A DNA stretch of 64,000 bases from Linanthus parryae (GCA_023055425.1 JALGPY010000014.1:1180501-1244500), one strand, 5' to 3'; shown: positions 9,993 to 20,239, numbered from the stretch's first letter. Made by a program: numbers and translations. The notes: generated by a model from the sequence alone, not told the origin.

Positions 9993-10622
9993 ATGGCGAG
10001 CCGTCTCACACAGTCGATCCTCCACCACCGCACGACTCTCCGGTCACTCCTCCGCCGTCCACGTCCCCTTCCTCCGCCGGCGAAAATCAGGTCTAGTCTC
10101 GTCTCTCACCTTCGTCAATCAACTAATTCTCTCTTCCGATCTGGTCATTCTCTTCACGATCTGTTCAATTTCGTCTCTCGCAGCAACAGATACACGAAGA
10201 CGACGAATCTGCTCGAACCGAAGCTGACGTCATCGTTCCTCCAACGCGCTCCGTACTCTAGCCGGCCGGATTGGGAGCTGCGCGTGATAGTCACGGCGGT
10301 GTTCGGCGACATAGAAGAGATCTGCAGAAGCTTAACGTCTCTGCTTAACCGCATGTTAACAGGTAAATAGCGAGAGAGAGAGACGACGACGTTTTGAGCT
10401 TCTTTTTCCTTCAAATCGATTTGATTCATCGTTGTGATTTTTTTCCCCAATTTTTTCACAGTAACGGAATCGACGGCTGATATGATCTCGAGTTTGTTGG
10501 ATGCGGTGGAGAAGCTTAAGGAAGAGAACGAGCGTCTCAGAGCTCAGTTCCGAATCGCCGTTTCGCTGGGTGTGGTTAACCTGTTTTTGTCTCCTTTGAT
10601 GATTTACTTCCTCTTAGAGTAA
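9993..10622 (+). CDS. Family C protein: coiled-coil, C-terminal membrane anchor, 176 aa
   Basis: Exons are 9993-10362 and 10462-10622, with donor ACAG|GTAAAT and acceptor TTCACAG|TAA (phase 1). A CT-rich leader (about 9871-9890) precedes the ATG. Residues 1-100 are basic and Ser/Arg/Leu-rich (MASRLTQSILHHRTTLRSLL start), consistent with a long organelle presequence. Residues about 124-152 form an acidic-basic helix with KLKEENERLRAQ, a likely coiled coil. Residues about 154-176 (AVSLGVVNLFLSPLMIYFLL) are a terminal membrane span. I do not recognise the family. A decayed copy of the last exon and its 3' flank lies at about 29.9-30.2 kb. The intact LINE inserted 234 bp after the stop. Confidence 0.7.
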
Positions 10623-10840
10623 TCGGTGGTGATTTTATTCCGGCGGTTTTTTCCGGTGGAGTTCTGAATAGTCTGTTTTCATGTTTTTTGTTGTTGTTGC
10701 TTGTGACAAAGGGTGTTTTCGTCCATTCAGGTGCCCTATTTTGGAAAGAAAAGTTGTCAAAGCATTAATTAATTTCTTTGATTCTATATCTTTTGATCGT
10801 TGTTGGGGTTTTTTAAAATTAGCGTCTGCTTATCGATCAA

Positions 10841-10855
10841 AGAATGTTGTGTAAA
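10841..10855 (+). repeat. Target-site duplication of LINE 1, left copy
   Basis: AGAATGTTGTGTAAA is repeated exactly at 17301-17315. The flanking host sequence (AGCGTCTGCTTATCGATC... on the left, CATTAACAGTCAAATCC on the right) matches the unsplit paralogous stretch around 19790-19890, which confirms the insertion point. Confidence 0.95.
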
Positions 10856-10943
10856 GTGTGTATAGCAATATTCTGCTCAAAGATCTCTCTCTTAACTTTT
10901 GCTCTGACTTGGTTTGCGTGCAGATCTAAATTCACCCTTCTCC

Positions 10944-13055
10944 ATGGCTTCTGCTATGGAGGAATCAACCACAACATCAGTTGTGGAGGATGATGAGATG
11001 AAAGAACGTAACACCATCTATGAGTATACCGATTCCTTAACTCCTCTTACGAGAGGATTGGAGGAACACCAGGTCAAAAAGCTCAAATCTCTCCCCTCTC
11101 ATTCCTCTGCTACTGCAATTGACCCAGTTCCTGATTCTTTAAATCTGGGAGTCAAACTCGCCAATTTGGTTGAAAACCAAAAGGAGAAAAGAGTTATTGA
11201 CTCCTTCAATGTGAAGACTCAATCATTCAAAGAAGCTTTGAGTAAAGCTCTAAAGTCGAAAGGTTTCTTCTCTGGAAACTTCGATGAAAATACTATCGAA
11301 GAAGAAATTGATGAAATCAGTGACGATGAATACTCTGATGATGAGACGACAATTGGTGATATTACGGAAGATCTGGCAAAAATCCCTGAGGTTGTTTTTC
11401 CCCAAAATCTCCAAAAGAGACTGAGGAAGAACCTCAGGGACTGCCTTATTGTTAAACTGCTTGGACAATTTGTGGGGTATAAAACTTTGATTAGCAGAGT
11501 TAAAGCTCTATGGGGAATCAAAGGCAACTTTGATGCTGTTGAAATCGAAGCGAACTACTTTATTTTCAAATTTGATTCCCCGGAAGATCGTTTAAAAGTC
11601 TATACTGGGGGTCCATGGGTTCTGTTTGATCACTATCTCACAGTTCGTAAATGGGTTCCGAACTTTGCCCCTTCGGAAGCCTCGGCAATCTCGACCGCCG
11701 TTTGGGTGAGATTGCCTGGGCTTCCATATGAACATTTCAATGGGGTTTCGCTGAATTTAGTTGCGAAGGTCCTAGGGAAACCCCTAAGAGGCGATCTTAA
11801 TTCGATTGCTGGTCTAAGGGGAAAATTTGCGAGACTATGTATTGAAGTGAATCTAAATAAACCTCCTGTGCCAAAATACAGACTTGGCCGGAAAGTTTTT
11901 CCGGTTGAGTATGAATCCATTCATACCATTTGTTTTGAATGTGGCAGGATCAATCACCGGAAAATCAATTGCCCGTTTGCGAAGAACAAATCGGAGAAAT
12001 TGCCGGAAACGACGGCGAGCAACGGTCCTCCAAATGATGCAATGACTAAGGATGCTGATGTCATCAATGCCACGACGAATACTCAGAAGAGCAACGGCAT
12101 TGATAACGGTCTGACAAACACAATTCAGGGAGAGGTCGAAATCAGAGGGACAAATGAGAAAAATTCGAAAGAGTTGAAGGGCCAATTCGGTAATTGGTTA
12201 TTTCCAAAAAAGAAATGGGCTAAAAAGAAGGAAGAGAAAACCCAAGGGCCACATCAGCGAAATGAAACGAGTAAAGGCCCAAAGGATACGACAGCACATG
12301 AAGAGAAAGGGAAAGGCCCAAGTAAGTTCACCGGCCCAAAAAACAATCTCCCATCTATCAAGAACAGATTTGCTAGTCTGGACATAACCATCTCCGGAGA
12401 AGAAGGAATATCTCATGATATATCCGGGGAAGGAACGAGTTACAGAGGCGAGACAATGAAAAAAGACGTTCTTAACCCTATTGAGACTAAAGGAAAAGGG
12501 AGAGTTTCTACAGCTAGAGATAAAAGATTAAGGGGTGAAGAGGAATTGGAATGGAATAAGGATGAAACTTTCAAATTAGGACACGGGTCGGGTGACCCAA
12601 AGAAGAACGGATCAAAGCAACGGAGCCAAAAAATAAACAATTTGAGGAATTTGCTTCAGAAAGAGAAAGAAGTGGAACAAACCCTAGATCTCACTTCAGA
12701 GGAGTTTCAAACAACTGCGGCGCCGACACCCTCACCTTTCACCTTTGGGAAATTCTGGGATAAAGACGATGAATCTCTTGTGGGAAGAGATGAAGATGGA
12801 GTTGAAGGATACAATTATCAAGAGAATAGGAATCTCGGGTCTGGAATTCAATATGGAGAACCACCGGAGGGAGCCAATCCTAGCGGAAGTGCCATGGTAT
12901 GTCAGCGAAGCCTGGATGAAGGTGGCGACGACGGACATCCACCAGGCAAGGAAACCGATAGCGATGATGAACTCAAGAAGGGCTTGGGGCGAGAACTTTC
13001 AAGTTCTGGACGCGATAGCAGAGCTAGTTCCCAGAGAGGAACGGCCGCACCATAA
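10944..13055 (+). CDS. LINE 1 ORF1: nucleic-acid-binding protein, 703 aa
   Basis: The start is the ATG at 10944 in TCCATGGCT; the same frame is open further upstream, but only from a TTG. Residues about 160-320 match the DUF4283-type RNA-binding region of plant LINE ORF1 proteins, with the typical GGPWVLFDHYLTV and WVRLPGLPYE motifs. A CCHC knuckle follows at about 330-343 (CFECGRINHRKINC). The C-terminal half is long, hydrophilic and low-complexity. The protein coats LINE RNA to form the RNP. Stop TAA lies 10 bases before the ORF2 start, so ORF2 may be reached by reinitiation. Confidence 0.9.
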   Translation: MASAMEESTTTSVVEDDEMKERNTIYEYTDSLTPLTRGLEEHQVKKLKSLPSHSSATAIDPVPDSLNLGVKLANLVENQKEKRVIDSFNVKTQSFKEALSKALKSKGFFSGNFDENTIEEEIDEISDDEYSDDETTIGDITEDLAKIPEVVFPQNLQKRLRKNLRDCLIVKLLGQFVGYKTLISRVKALWGIKGNFDAVEIEANYFIFKFDSPEDRLKVYTGGPWVLFDHYLTVRKWVPNFAPSEASAISTAVWVRLPGLPYEHFNGVSLNLVAKVLGKPLRGDLNSIAGLRGKFARLCIEVNLNKPPVPKYRLGRKVFPVEYESIHTICFECGRINHRKINCPFAKNKSEKLPETTASNGPPNDAMTKDADVINATTNTQKSNGIDNGLTNTIQGEVEIRGTNEKNSKELKGQFGNWLFPKKKWAKKKEEKTQGPHQRNETSKGPKDTTAHEEKGKGPSKFTGPKNNLPSIKNRFASLDITISGEEGISHDISGEGTSYRGETMKKDVLNPIETKGKGRVSTARDKRLRGEEELEWNKDETFKLGHGSGDPKKNGSKQRSQKINNLRNLLQKEKEVEQTLDLTSEEFQTTAAPTPSPFTFGKFWDKDDESLVGRDEDGVEGYNYQENRNLGSGIQYGEPPEGANPSGSAMVCQRSLDEGGDDGHPPGKETDSDDELKKGLGRELSSSGRDSRASSQRGTAAP

Positions 13056-13065
13056 CTGTTCCTCG

Positions 13066-16000
13066 ATGAAAGTAATCCTTTGGAACTGTCGTGGCACCGG
13101 CAACGACGACTTTAAGAGAAACTTCAAGGATTTGTGTAGGGGTCACAACCCTGAGGTGTTTGCTTTGTTTGAAACTAAAGTTAGTATCGCCAGTATGGGG
13201 AACTTTTTTCAAAATCAAAACTTCTCAGGTGTTGATTTTGTGGATCCAGACGGTAGATCAGGGGGGATATGGCTCTTCTGGGACACTACTCGAGTTGGCA
13301 TTGAAGTATTCAACAAAACCAACCAAGGAATGCATGCGATTGTTAAAAGAAATAGCTACCCTGATTGGGTTCTTTCCGTTATCTATGCCAGCCCGAATCC
13401 AGCTTACAGAGAAGTTCTTTGGGAAGGCCTTGAAGAGATGGCTAGTAGTATGGACAAACCCTGGATGATTGGAGGAGACTTCAATGATATTGCTCAATCT
13501 AGTGAAAGAAGAAGCATGATCAGGGCTAGGAATGATGGGAGAATGCAAAGATTCAACAACCATATCAACAACTGCAATCTTGTGGACTTGGGAAGCTCCG
13601 GTCCAGCTCATACTTGGAATAACAATCGTGATGGAGTGGCCAACACACTGAAGAGATTGGATCGTGCCATGAGTAATGGAGAATGGATAGGTATTTTCCC
13701 CGACTACAACGTCACAGTGTTCCCTAGAACCTACTCTGATCACTCACCAATAATGGTGGACACGGAAGGTAACTCTCAATCTCTCCATACTCAGAAGCAT
13801 TTTAAATTTGAAGCAATGTGGACAACCAATGATACTTATGTTGAGGTTGTCAAAAATTCTTGGCACTGTGATGAAAGTGTGCCAATTAAACTGGGAATTG
13901 TCGCTGATAATTCTTTGAAATGGAACAAAAATATGTTTGGGAATGTGTTCAAAAAGAAGAGGTGGATTCTTGGAAGAATTAAAGGTGTGCAGACTGCCCA
14001 ATCCAAAAAGTTTTCGCATAATCTTTTCCTTTTAGAGATTGACTTGATTAAACAGTACAATGACATCTTAAGAGAAGAGGAATTTCTGTGGATGCAAAAA
14101 TCTAAAAGAGAATGGATTGTTAAAGGGGAAAGAAACACTAAGTACTTTCACCTTTGTGCTTCAATTAGGAAAAACAGAAACTACTATAAGACTCTGAAAA
14201 ACAATGATGGTTTATGGATTGTTGACCCTCAAACCCTCGCTGAACTTGTCAGAGATTATTTTGTTAATCTTTTTAAAGATAATGTCAATAATGCTTATAA
14301 CCCTGATAACTCTTGTGGTGATAGAGTTTTTGGAAAGATGAATACTGAGATGAACAACATTCTATGTGCTAGAACTAACAACAATGAACTGTTGAATGTT
14401 GTAAAAAGCATGAAACCTTTTAAAGCCCCTGGGTGTGATGGTTTCCAAGCCTTCTTTTTTCAAAAATTCTGGAATATTATTGGTGATGATGTGGTGAATT
14501 TTGTGAACACTTGTTTTGACAATTGTGCTATTCCTGCTGAGATTAATAAGACTTTAATTGCTCTTATTCCTAAAGTTGATCTCCCCTGCTTGATGAATCA
14601 GTTTAGGCCTATTGGTCTATGTAATGTCACTTACAAGATTGTCACCAAAACAATTGTGGGTAGGTTGAGACCTTTTATGGATAAACTGGTGAGCAATATG
14701 CAAAGTAGTTTTATCCCTGGAAGAACTACTACTGACAATCTGATCATTGCTCAAGAAGTAATTCACAGTGCCATGAATAGGAAAGGCAAGAGAGGTGATA
14801 TGATCTTCAAAATTGACCTTGAGAAAGCCTATGACAAATTGTCATGGGCCTTTCTTCATGATACTTTGATTTGCTACGGGTTTAATAACAACTTGATCAC
14901 CCTTATTATGAACTGTGTTACTTCTACTTCCCTTTCTATTATTTGGAATGGTAAAAGACTTGATAATTTTGAACCTCAAAGAGGTTTGAGACAAGGGGAT
15001 CCCCTCTCCCCTTATCTCTTTGTGCTTTGTATTGACAGACTTTCTAGCATGATACAAAGCAGAGTGGAAGATAAGACCTGGAAAGGGGTTAAGATCTCAC
15101 AAAAGGGCCCCACTATATCTCACATTATGTTTGCAGATGATATCTTGCTCTTTGCTAGAGCTGACTCTAATGTCTGTAGAACTGTGTTGGATACTTTGTC
15201 TGACTTCTGTGATCTGTCTGGACAGACCATGAATCTCCACAAGTCTAAAATGTTTGTGTCTCCTAATATTAATAGGAACATGGCTAGAGAGCTCAGTAGA
15301 CAATGTGGGATACCTCTTACAAACAACTTAGGCACTTATCTTGGATCTCCTATTCTTCACAAGAGAGTTAATACTAATGATTTCAAAGATGTTTTTGATA
15401 AACTTAACAAGAAACTTGCTGGATGGCAAGCTAGTCACTTATCTATTTTAGGGAGAGCAACTCTGATAAAGTCAGCTCTTCATTCTATCCCTGCTTACAG
15501 AATGCAGACCTCTATGTTCCCTTCTTCTGTTTGTAGAAAAATTGACAGTATTAACAGAAACTTCTTATGGGGTGATACTGTTGAGAAAAAAAGACTTCAT
15601 TTGGTGAATTGGGATAATGTTTGTAAGAATAGGAATGAGGGAGGCCTTGGAATTAGAAAGGCCAAACTCATGAATTGTGCTTATATGGCTAAACTGGGAT
15701 GGAGAATGCTTACCACTCAGAAGGATTTGTGGATCAAAGTTCTCAGAACTAAATACCTGACAAAAAATTCCATGTACTCTTGGAAGAAGAGTGGTAAAGC
15801 TTCTAATACTTGGAGAAGCATTATCTCCAGCAGATACTTTGTCCAAAAACATGTGAAATGGAAAATTGGAAATGGTAATACCATTTCATTTTGGCATGAT
15901 TGGTGGATTGGGGACTCACCTCTCTCTACCAAAGCCTTGAATTTTAATTTGATCAACAATACTAAAGTTGAGGCCTTGTTTGGGGAGAATGGCACTTGGA

Positions 16001-17178
16001 ATTTAGCTTCTGTCGAAGGAAATTTGCCTCCTAACATTATTGACAACATTAGAAGTTACAATTACCCTCTTTACAGTGACCAAAATGACAAACTTAGCTG
16101 GATCTTAGCTCCTAATGCTGACTTCAGCATTTCCTCTGCTTATGAGAAGTTACTTAATAACAATAATGTTGGAAACAAGTCCTGGAATTGGTTCTGGAAG
16201 TTGAAAACTGCTCAGAAACTCAAAAGTTTCCTTTGGAAAGTGCTTCTCAAAAGGCTTCCAACCAATGAAATGAGATCCATAAGAGGAATGGAAACTGATG
16301 GGATGTGTCCTAGATGCAATTCCTTCTTGGAGAACCATGAACACCTGTTTAGAGAATGCTCCTTTTCCAAAAATATATGGCTCAATATCAAAAGCTCAGA
16401 TTGGATACAGGAAAGTATTCACTTGAGTTGGGATGTTTGGATTTACAAGAATTTGACTGACAGTTTCCTTGTGTTTCAGGATATTCAGTGGAAGGATGTG
16501 TTTTTGGTGGGATTATGGTTTATTTGGAAACAAAGAAACTTGAAAAGTTTTGAGAATAAACTTATTCCAACCAGAAATTGTGGGTTTGAAATCATCAAAA
16601 TGGCCACTGAGATTCACCAAGCTTTTAAGGGTGAAAAGAAAGTGGCAAATAGTACCAATACTAATTGGATTCAACCATGTGCAGGGCAACTGAAGTTGAA
16701 TGTGGATGCTAGCATTCCCAACACTGGTGGAGGTGGCTATGGTGGAATCATCAGAAATGAAAAAGGAGAACATATCATTAGCTTCACTGGATACTCTACT
16801 GACACTTTTGTGATCCAAGCTGAGATTTTTGCCATTTATAAAGGGCTCACCATTGCTTATTCAAGCAACTTTAGTAACCTTATTGTGGAATCTGACTCCC
16901 TTGATGCAGTCAATATGATCAACAACCTGGATGATAGGAATGTGTGCAGACTTACACTCATTCCAGAAGCTAGGAACTTACTTACTCTGGCCAAGAGCAG
17001 ACTCCAGTACATACCAAGGGAGAAGAATAAGTGTGCTGATCTGCTTGCTAAAATTGGAGCACAACAACCACAGGATCTTCTTGTTTACAACACTCCTCAT
17101 GAAGCAATCAAACAGACCCTCACGGAAGAAAGTCTGGGTTGCTACACAAGTGCTAACAATGAGAACTGTAATAGCTAG
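13066..17178 (+). CDS. LINE 1 ORF2: endonuclease, reverse transcriptase, RNase H, 1370 aa
   Basis: I chose the ATG at 13066 (MKVILWNCRG), the conserved start of the APE-type endonuclease. The frame is open upstream to 12745 but only overlaps ORF1. Domains in order: endonuclease 1-230 (WNCRG, GGDFND, and SDHSP with the catalytic His near residue 224); reverse transcriptase about 500-760 (FRPIGLCNVTYK, QSSFIPGR, KIDLEKAYD, RGLRQGDPLSPYLF, FADDILLF near residue 688); zf-RVT about 1040-1120 (CPRCNSFLENHEHLFREC); RNase H about 1208-1340 (LNVDAS, AEIFAIYKG, ESDSLDA). All key residues that I can see are present. The enzyme nicks the target and reverse-transcribes the element RNA in place. Confidence 0.95.
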   Translation: MKVILWNCRGTGNDDFKRNFKDLCRGHNPEVFALFETKVSIASMGNFFQNQNFSGVDFVDPDGRSGGIWLFWDTTRVGIEVFNKTNQGMHAIVKRNSYPDWVLSVIYASPNPAYREVLWEGLEEMASSMDKPWMIGGDFNDIAQSSERRSMIRARNDGRMQRFNNHINNCNLVDLGSSGPAHTWNNNRDGVANTLKRLDRAMSNGEWIGIFPDYNVTVFPRTYSDHSPIMVDTEGNSQSLHTQKHFKFEAMWTTNDTYVEVVKNSWHCDESVPIKLGIVADNSLKWNKNMFGNVFKKKRWILGRIKGVQTAQSKKFSHNLFLLEIDLIKQYNDILREEEFLWMQKSKREWIVKGERNTKYFHLCASIRKNRNYYKTLKNNDGLWIVDPQTLAELVRDYFVNLFKDNVNNAYNPDNSCGDRVFGKMNTEMNNILCARTNNNELLNVVKSMKPFKAPGCDGFQAFFFQKFWNIIGDDVVNFVNTCFDNCAIPAEINKTLIALIPKVDLPCLMNQFRPIGLCNVTYKIVTKTIVGRLRPFMDKLVSNMQSSFIPGRTTTDNLIIAQEVIHSAMNRKGKRGDMIFKIDLEKAYDKLSWAFLHDTLICYGFNNNLITLIMNCVTSTSLSIIWNGKRLDNFEPQRGLRQGDPLSPYLFVLCIDRLSSMIQSRVEDKTWKGVKISQKGPTISHIMFADDILLFARADSNVCRTVLDTLSDFCDLSGQTMNLHKSKMFVSPNINRNMARELSRQCGIPLTNNLGTYLGSPILHKRVNTNDFKDVFDKLNKKLAGWQASHLSILGRATLIKSALHSIPAYRMQTSMFPSSVCRKIDSINRNFLWGDTVEKKRLHLVNWDNVCKNRNEGGLGIRKAKLMNCAYMAKLGWRMLTTQKDLWIKVLRTKYLTKNSMYSWKKSGKASNTWRSIISSRYFVQKHVKWKIGNGNTISFWHDWWIGDSPLSTKALNFNLINNTKVEALFGENGTWNLASVEGNLPPNIIDNIRSYNYPLYSDQNDKLSWILAPNADFSISSAYEKLLNNNNVGNKSWNWFWKLKTAQKLKSFLWKVLLKRLPTNEMRSIRGMETDGMCPRCNSFLENHEHLFRECSFSKNIWLNIKSSDWIQESIHLSWDVWIYKNLTDSFLVFQDIQWKDVFLVGLWFIWKQRNLKSFENKLIPTRNCGFEIIKMATEIHQAFKGEKKVANSTNTNWIQPCAGQLKLNVDASIPNTGGGGYGGIIRNEKGEHIISFTGYSTDTFVIQAEIFAIYKGLTIAYSSNFSNLIVESDSLDAVNMINNLDDRNVCRLTLIPEARNLLTLAKSRLQYIPREKNKCADLLAKIGAQQPQDLLVYNTPHEAIKQTLTEESLGCYTSANNENCNS

Positions 17179-17300
17179 GGGTCTGGTGGTTGTTTGTTTT
17201 GTTTGTTGGTCTTCCCTTCCAACTGCTTGTTTGTTTAGGTTGAACTCCTTTTTCCTGTTTCTGTAGTTTTGTTGTTTTTCCGATGAATCAAAAAAAAAAA

Positions 17301-17315
17301 AGAATGTTGTGTAAA
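17301..17315 (+). repeat. Target-site duplication of LINE 1, right copy
   Basis: Exact copy of 10841-10855, directly after the poly(A) tail. Confidence 0.95.
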
Positions 17316-17369
17316 CATTAACAGTCAAATCCTGATACTGAAAATAAACACATACCATTCTGTGCCTTC

Positions 17370-17530
17370 TCTTTGTTCGCAATTTGAATTTTATTACTAT
17401 TTACTGAGTCATTTTGATTCGGTAATTTGAATAGCAAACTGATGCAATTTTTTGATAATTTTTTCATAATGTTGTAGAGTAAAAGTGACACAAATACGAG
17501 TCAAAAAAGTCAAATGGAATAAAGAGCAGA
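17370..17530. mobile_element. Deleted Stowaway-family copy
   Basis: The left arm (CTGAGTCATTTTGATTCGG, ATAATTTTTTCATAATGTTG) is followed almost at once by right-arm sequence (AGTGACACAAATACGAGTC). The centre of the palindrome is therefore deleted. Confidence 0.5.
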
Positions 17531-18224
17531 GATAGACTGGTATGTAGGCTTCTGCCATGGAAATAGAAGAGGAGTGCTGGAGCATAAACGCTAAAGTTTC
17601 ATCGTACGAAACGAACGACAACATGAGCCTAGTGGCAAAAATCGTAGCAAGATGGACATAAAAACAAGCTCAATTAGACATGAAAACGGAATTTAGAAAA
17701 TCCAGTTGGCTGGCGGCTGGACGGTGATCATTCAATGCACGATGTCATTGTGGGAAAAGAGGAGTTGCATTTCAATGGCGATGGTGAGAAAAGTCACACG
17801 CAGTTATTGTTAAATATATGTACCGAAAATGCGAGTTCAATAAAGAAGAATGAGTATACGCAAAAAGAGAGTGAGACTCATTTCAATCTACGATAAAACT
17901 TTGTTTCACTTAGTAAATTCCTGCTCTTGCATTCAATAAATGTTAAATTACTTGCTCTGCGTTGTTATGATGAGCTTCGGAATCAAGCGGTCCATGTTTG
18001 TAGATCGATGTAAGCCACATTTTGTGGGTACATTACATTCTATAGTCTCATTATCATAATACATCATTTAATCACACGTTTCAGTTGTACATCAGAGAGA
18101 GTCTGCCTTATGAATTGAATTTGTGAAGTTATCTGGTAAACAGAGAAAATACACAGTGAAAGTGTGCGTGACCGCAAGTTTAGTAGTCACAAAAGGTGTA
18201 AGTTCAGCTTTTGAAAATAGAAAG
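17531..18224. other. Intergenic block duplicated downstream
   Basis: About 17540-17830 is paralogous to about 19925-20150 (shared GGACGGTGATCATTCAATGCA). About 17820-17945 is paralogous to 44899-45010 (shared AATAAAGAAGAATG/GGTAAAGAAGAATG and CTTGCTCTTCATGCA-like text). These show that intergenic DNA was copied with the B genes. Confidence 0.6.
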
Positions 18225-18290
18225 GGTGTAAGTGATAATCACTCTAAACTGAGGGGCATTCAAATGAGTTTTACCCTATTATAAGGGATC
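18225..18290 (+). promoter_or_regulatory. Family B promoter module, copy B1
   Basis: GTGTAAGTGATAATCACTCT, then AAACTGAGGGG, TTTTACCCTAT and a TATA-like TATAAG at 18280-18285, 100 bp before the ATG. The module recurs before most B copies. Confidence 0.55.
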
Positions 18291-18384
18291 AATCTTTTCA
18301 TTTCTTTTCTGGCTTCTCTGCTACTCTTTCTCCTTCTACTATCCGGAAGAAAGCTTTTCTCTCCGCAAGCTCAAAGCTCTCACA

Positions 18385-19546
18385 ATGTCGAACCGCATCG
18401 TTCACCGCCTCCTTCAGAGTCGCCGTGCTCTCCCTTCAATCCTCCGGTCATCTTCTCCGGCGAAACTTCCGCCGGAAACCTCAGTTGTATCAACTGTTTT
18501 CAGGTCTGTCTTAATTCATTATCCTGATTTCTCACTCATTTAGGTTTTCTGGATCTAACTTCTTCGAGCTTTCGAATTTTTTCAGCAACGCGTTCTCGTC
18601 CTCATCCGGCGGTCTGAACACTTTCATGTTGTCTTCTCCGGCAAAATTTCGGCCGGAGACCTCCACGGTTCCGACTGTTTTCAGGTCCGTTTTTAAACGA
18701 TCTCGTTTTCGTTTTACACTTTCCTCGATCTAATTAGTTTTTTTATCCAATTCACGACCTGTTTCTGTTCCGACTGTTTACAGTTTTACTTTTACCAACA
18801 TTGCGCACTTCCCTGTAGTTTCACTTATGCCGACACTTAGCTACCAGCAATTTTAGTAACATGGTGCGCCACGTTGGTAAAAAGATATTATAGGAGATTT
18901 TTTGACAAAATCAATATTGTTGGTAGTTAAGTGTCAGCGAGACGATGTTGAAGTGTGGTTTTTCTGTCAATTCTTTTTTTATATCTAATTCGCCGCCTGT
19001 TTCTGTTATGTCTTCATCAGAAGAGAGCTCTCGTCGTCAACCACCGGAGGCGGAAGAAGTTCCCACGACGAGTACGTTCAATCGCTGATCAATTCCCCGT
19101 TCCCTGACCTTGCTGACCACTGGACAAAGAGAATAACTCTCGAAAAATCGGGAGCTATTCAGAAGGGAGAGTTTGTGATTCGGAAGGTAACAAATGAGAT
19201 GGCCAAGCACGAGCGGTCGCTGCAGCTGTTTGGAGATCTCATGGACGAAATCATCGTTATCAGTAGAGATGAGGAATGGTGTGAGGAACAGGTTGCGGAG
19301 TTGAGTGCTATGATAAAACAGCATTGGAAGCCTTCATCCGCGTTTGATTTGGGCTTCGAAGATTGCAAAACCGAAGAGGATTGGGAGAAATGGGGAGATG
19401 CGCGACTGGAGATACTGAGGAAGATGAACGGGATGATGTGGGATGTCAACGCCCTAGCTAGAACAATAATCGTCATTTATCATGTGAAAAAGTTGATTTT
19501 GCCGGTCTTGTTTATTCTTTTTCTTGTTCGTATGTCTCCAAGTTGA
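18385..19546 (+). CDS. Family B protein B1, 247 aa
   Basis: Exons are 18385-18503, 18586-18684 and 19021-19546; every junction is phase 2 after TTTTCAG. Residues 1-72 form a basic Ser/Arg/Pro-rich presequence-like region (MSNRIVHRLLQSRRALPS start). Exon 2 repeats the end of exon 1 (SSPAK..PETS.V.TVFR). Residues about 73-225 are charged and helical, with the family signature EDCKTEEDWEKWGD near residue 190. The last about 20 residues (LILPVLFILFLV) are a membrane span. Compared with other copies the stretch after the signature is unusual (KMNGMMWDVNALARTI instead of KMNESISEINVFAKRI). Intron 2 is enlarged by a small palindromic insert. The family is unknown to me. An organelle membrane location is an inference. 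Confidence 0.65.
18790..18960. repeat. Palindromic insert in intron 2 of B1
   Basis: The arms GCCGACACTTAGCTACCAGC and, inverted, ATTGTTGGTAGTTAAGTGTC pair imperfectly over about 25 bp. No other B copy has it. Probably a small MITE or foldback; ends are not defined. Confidence 0.4.
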
Positions 19547-20239
19547 AACTAAAACTTTGATTAATGCTAATTGTTGCGATTTAGTGTAGTAGCATATTGG
19601 TTGGTGATTTTAGCAGATTTCGGGGAAAATTGTCCTCACCGGCCGTGGCAGGAGAAGTTGTGAGTGCTTGATTTGGCTTCACAAACCCTAATTTTGTTGT
19701 TTGCTTGTGACAACGGGGTTGTTTTCGTCCATTAAGCCGTCCTATTTCTTTGATTCTATACATGTCAGTCACTTTCACGGTTTTTAAAATTAGTCACTGA
19801 CTATCGATTGGAATGATGTTGTTTGGTTCCTTTAAAATAAAAATGTTTCTTTAGGATAACAGCCAAATCTTAATACGGGAAATAAACTCTTATTTTGTCA
19901 TTTTTTTTTGTTGAGAAAACTCTTTTTCTGTCATTGAAGAGGGAGTGTTGCAGCATAAAAACTAAGGTTCTATCCTACGAAACCAATGACAACATGAACA
20001 AGTGGCCCGAGATGTCCTAGCAAGATAGACAGAAACGAAATTTATAAGCACCTAGCGGTCGGACGGTGATCATTCAATGCATGGCGTCGTTGTCGGTAAA
20101 GAGGAGTCGCATTTGGCGAGGGCGAGAAAATTCACTCGCAGCTACTGTTCATATATGTGAGAGGGTAAAAAAACAAAAAATATGACACGTGTCATTTCCG
20201 TAAAGATAACAATTGATATTTTTTAAAATTGTAAGGTTA
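19547..20239. other. 3' flank of B1, shared with gene C flank
   Basis: 19690-19900 is paralogous to the gene C 3' flank (TTTTTAAAATTAG..., GACTATCGATTGGAATGATG, CAGCCAAATC), now split in the C copy by LINE 1. No ORF of interest. Confidence 0.6.

Larger units (their letters stand above)
10856..17300 (+). mobile_element. Near-intact plant L1-type LINE (LINE 1), 6.4 kb
   Basis: This is a complete non-LTR retrotransposon. It has a short 5' UTR, ORF1 (10944-13055), ORF2 (13066-17178), a 3' UTR of about 110 bp and a poly(A) tail (about 17290-17300). An exact 15-bp target duplication flanks it. Both ORFs are open, so it is a candidate for an active copy. It occupies the 3' flank of family C gene 9993-10622 without touching its coding exons. 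Confidence 0.95.

Noticed and set aside
10914..10943. Upstream start for LINE 1 ORF1
   Set aside because: The codon there is TTG; the first ATG in a good context is at 10944.
12745..13065. N-terminal extension of LINE 1 ORF2
   Set aside because: Open but overlaps ORF1, has no ORF2-like sequence, and the endonuclease begins at the ATG at 13066.
13258..13743. 161-aa ORF on the minus strand
   Set aside because: Shadow of LINE 1 ORF2; no independent features.
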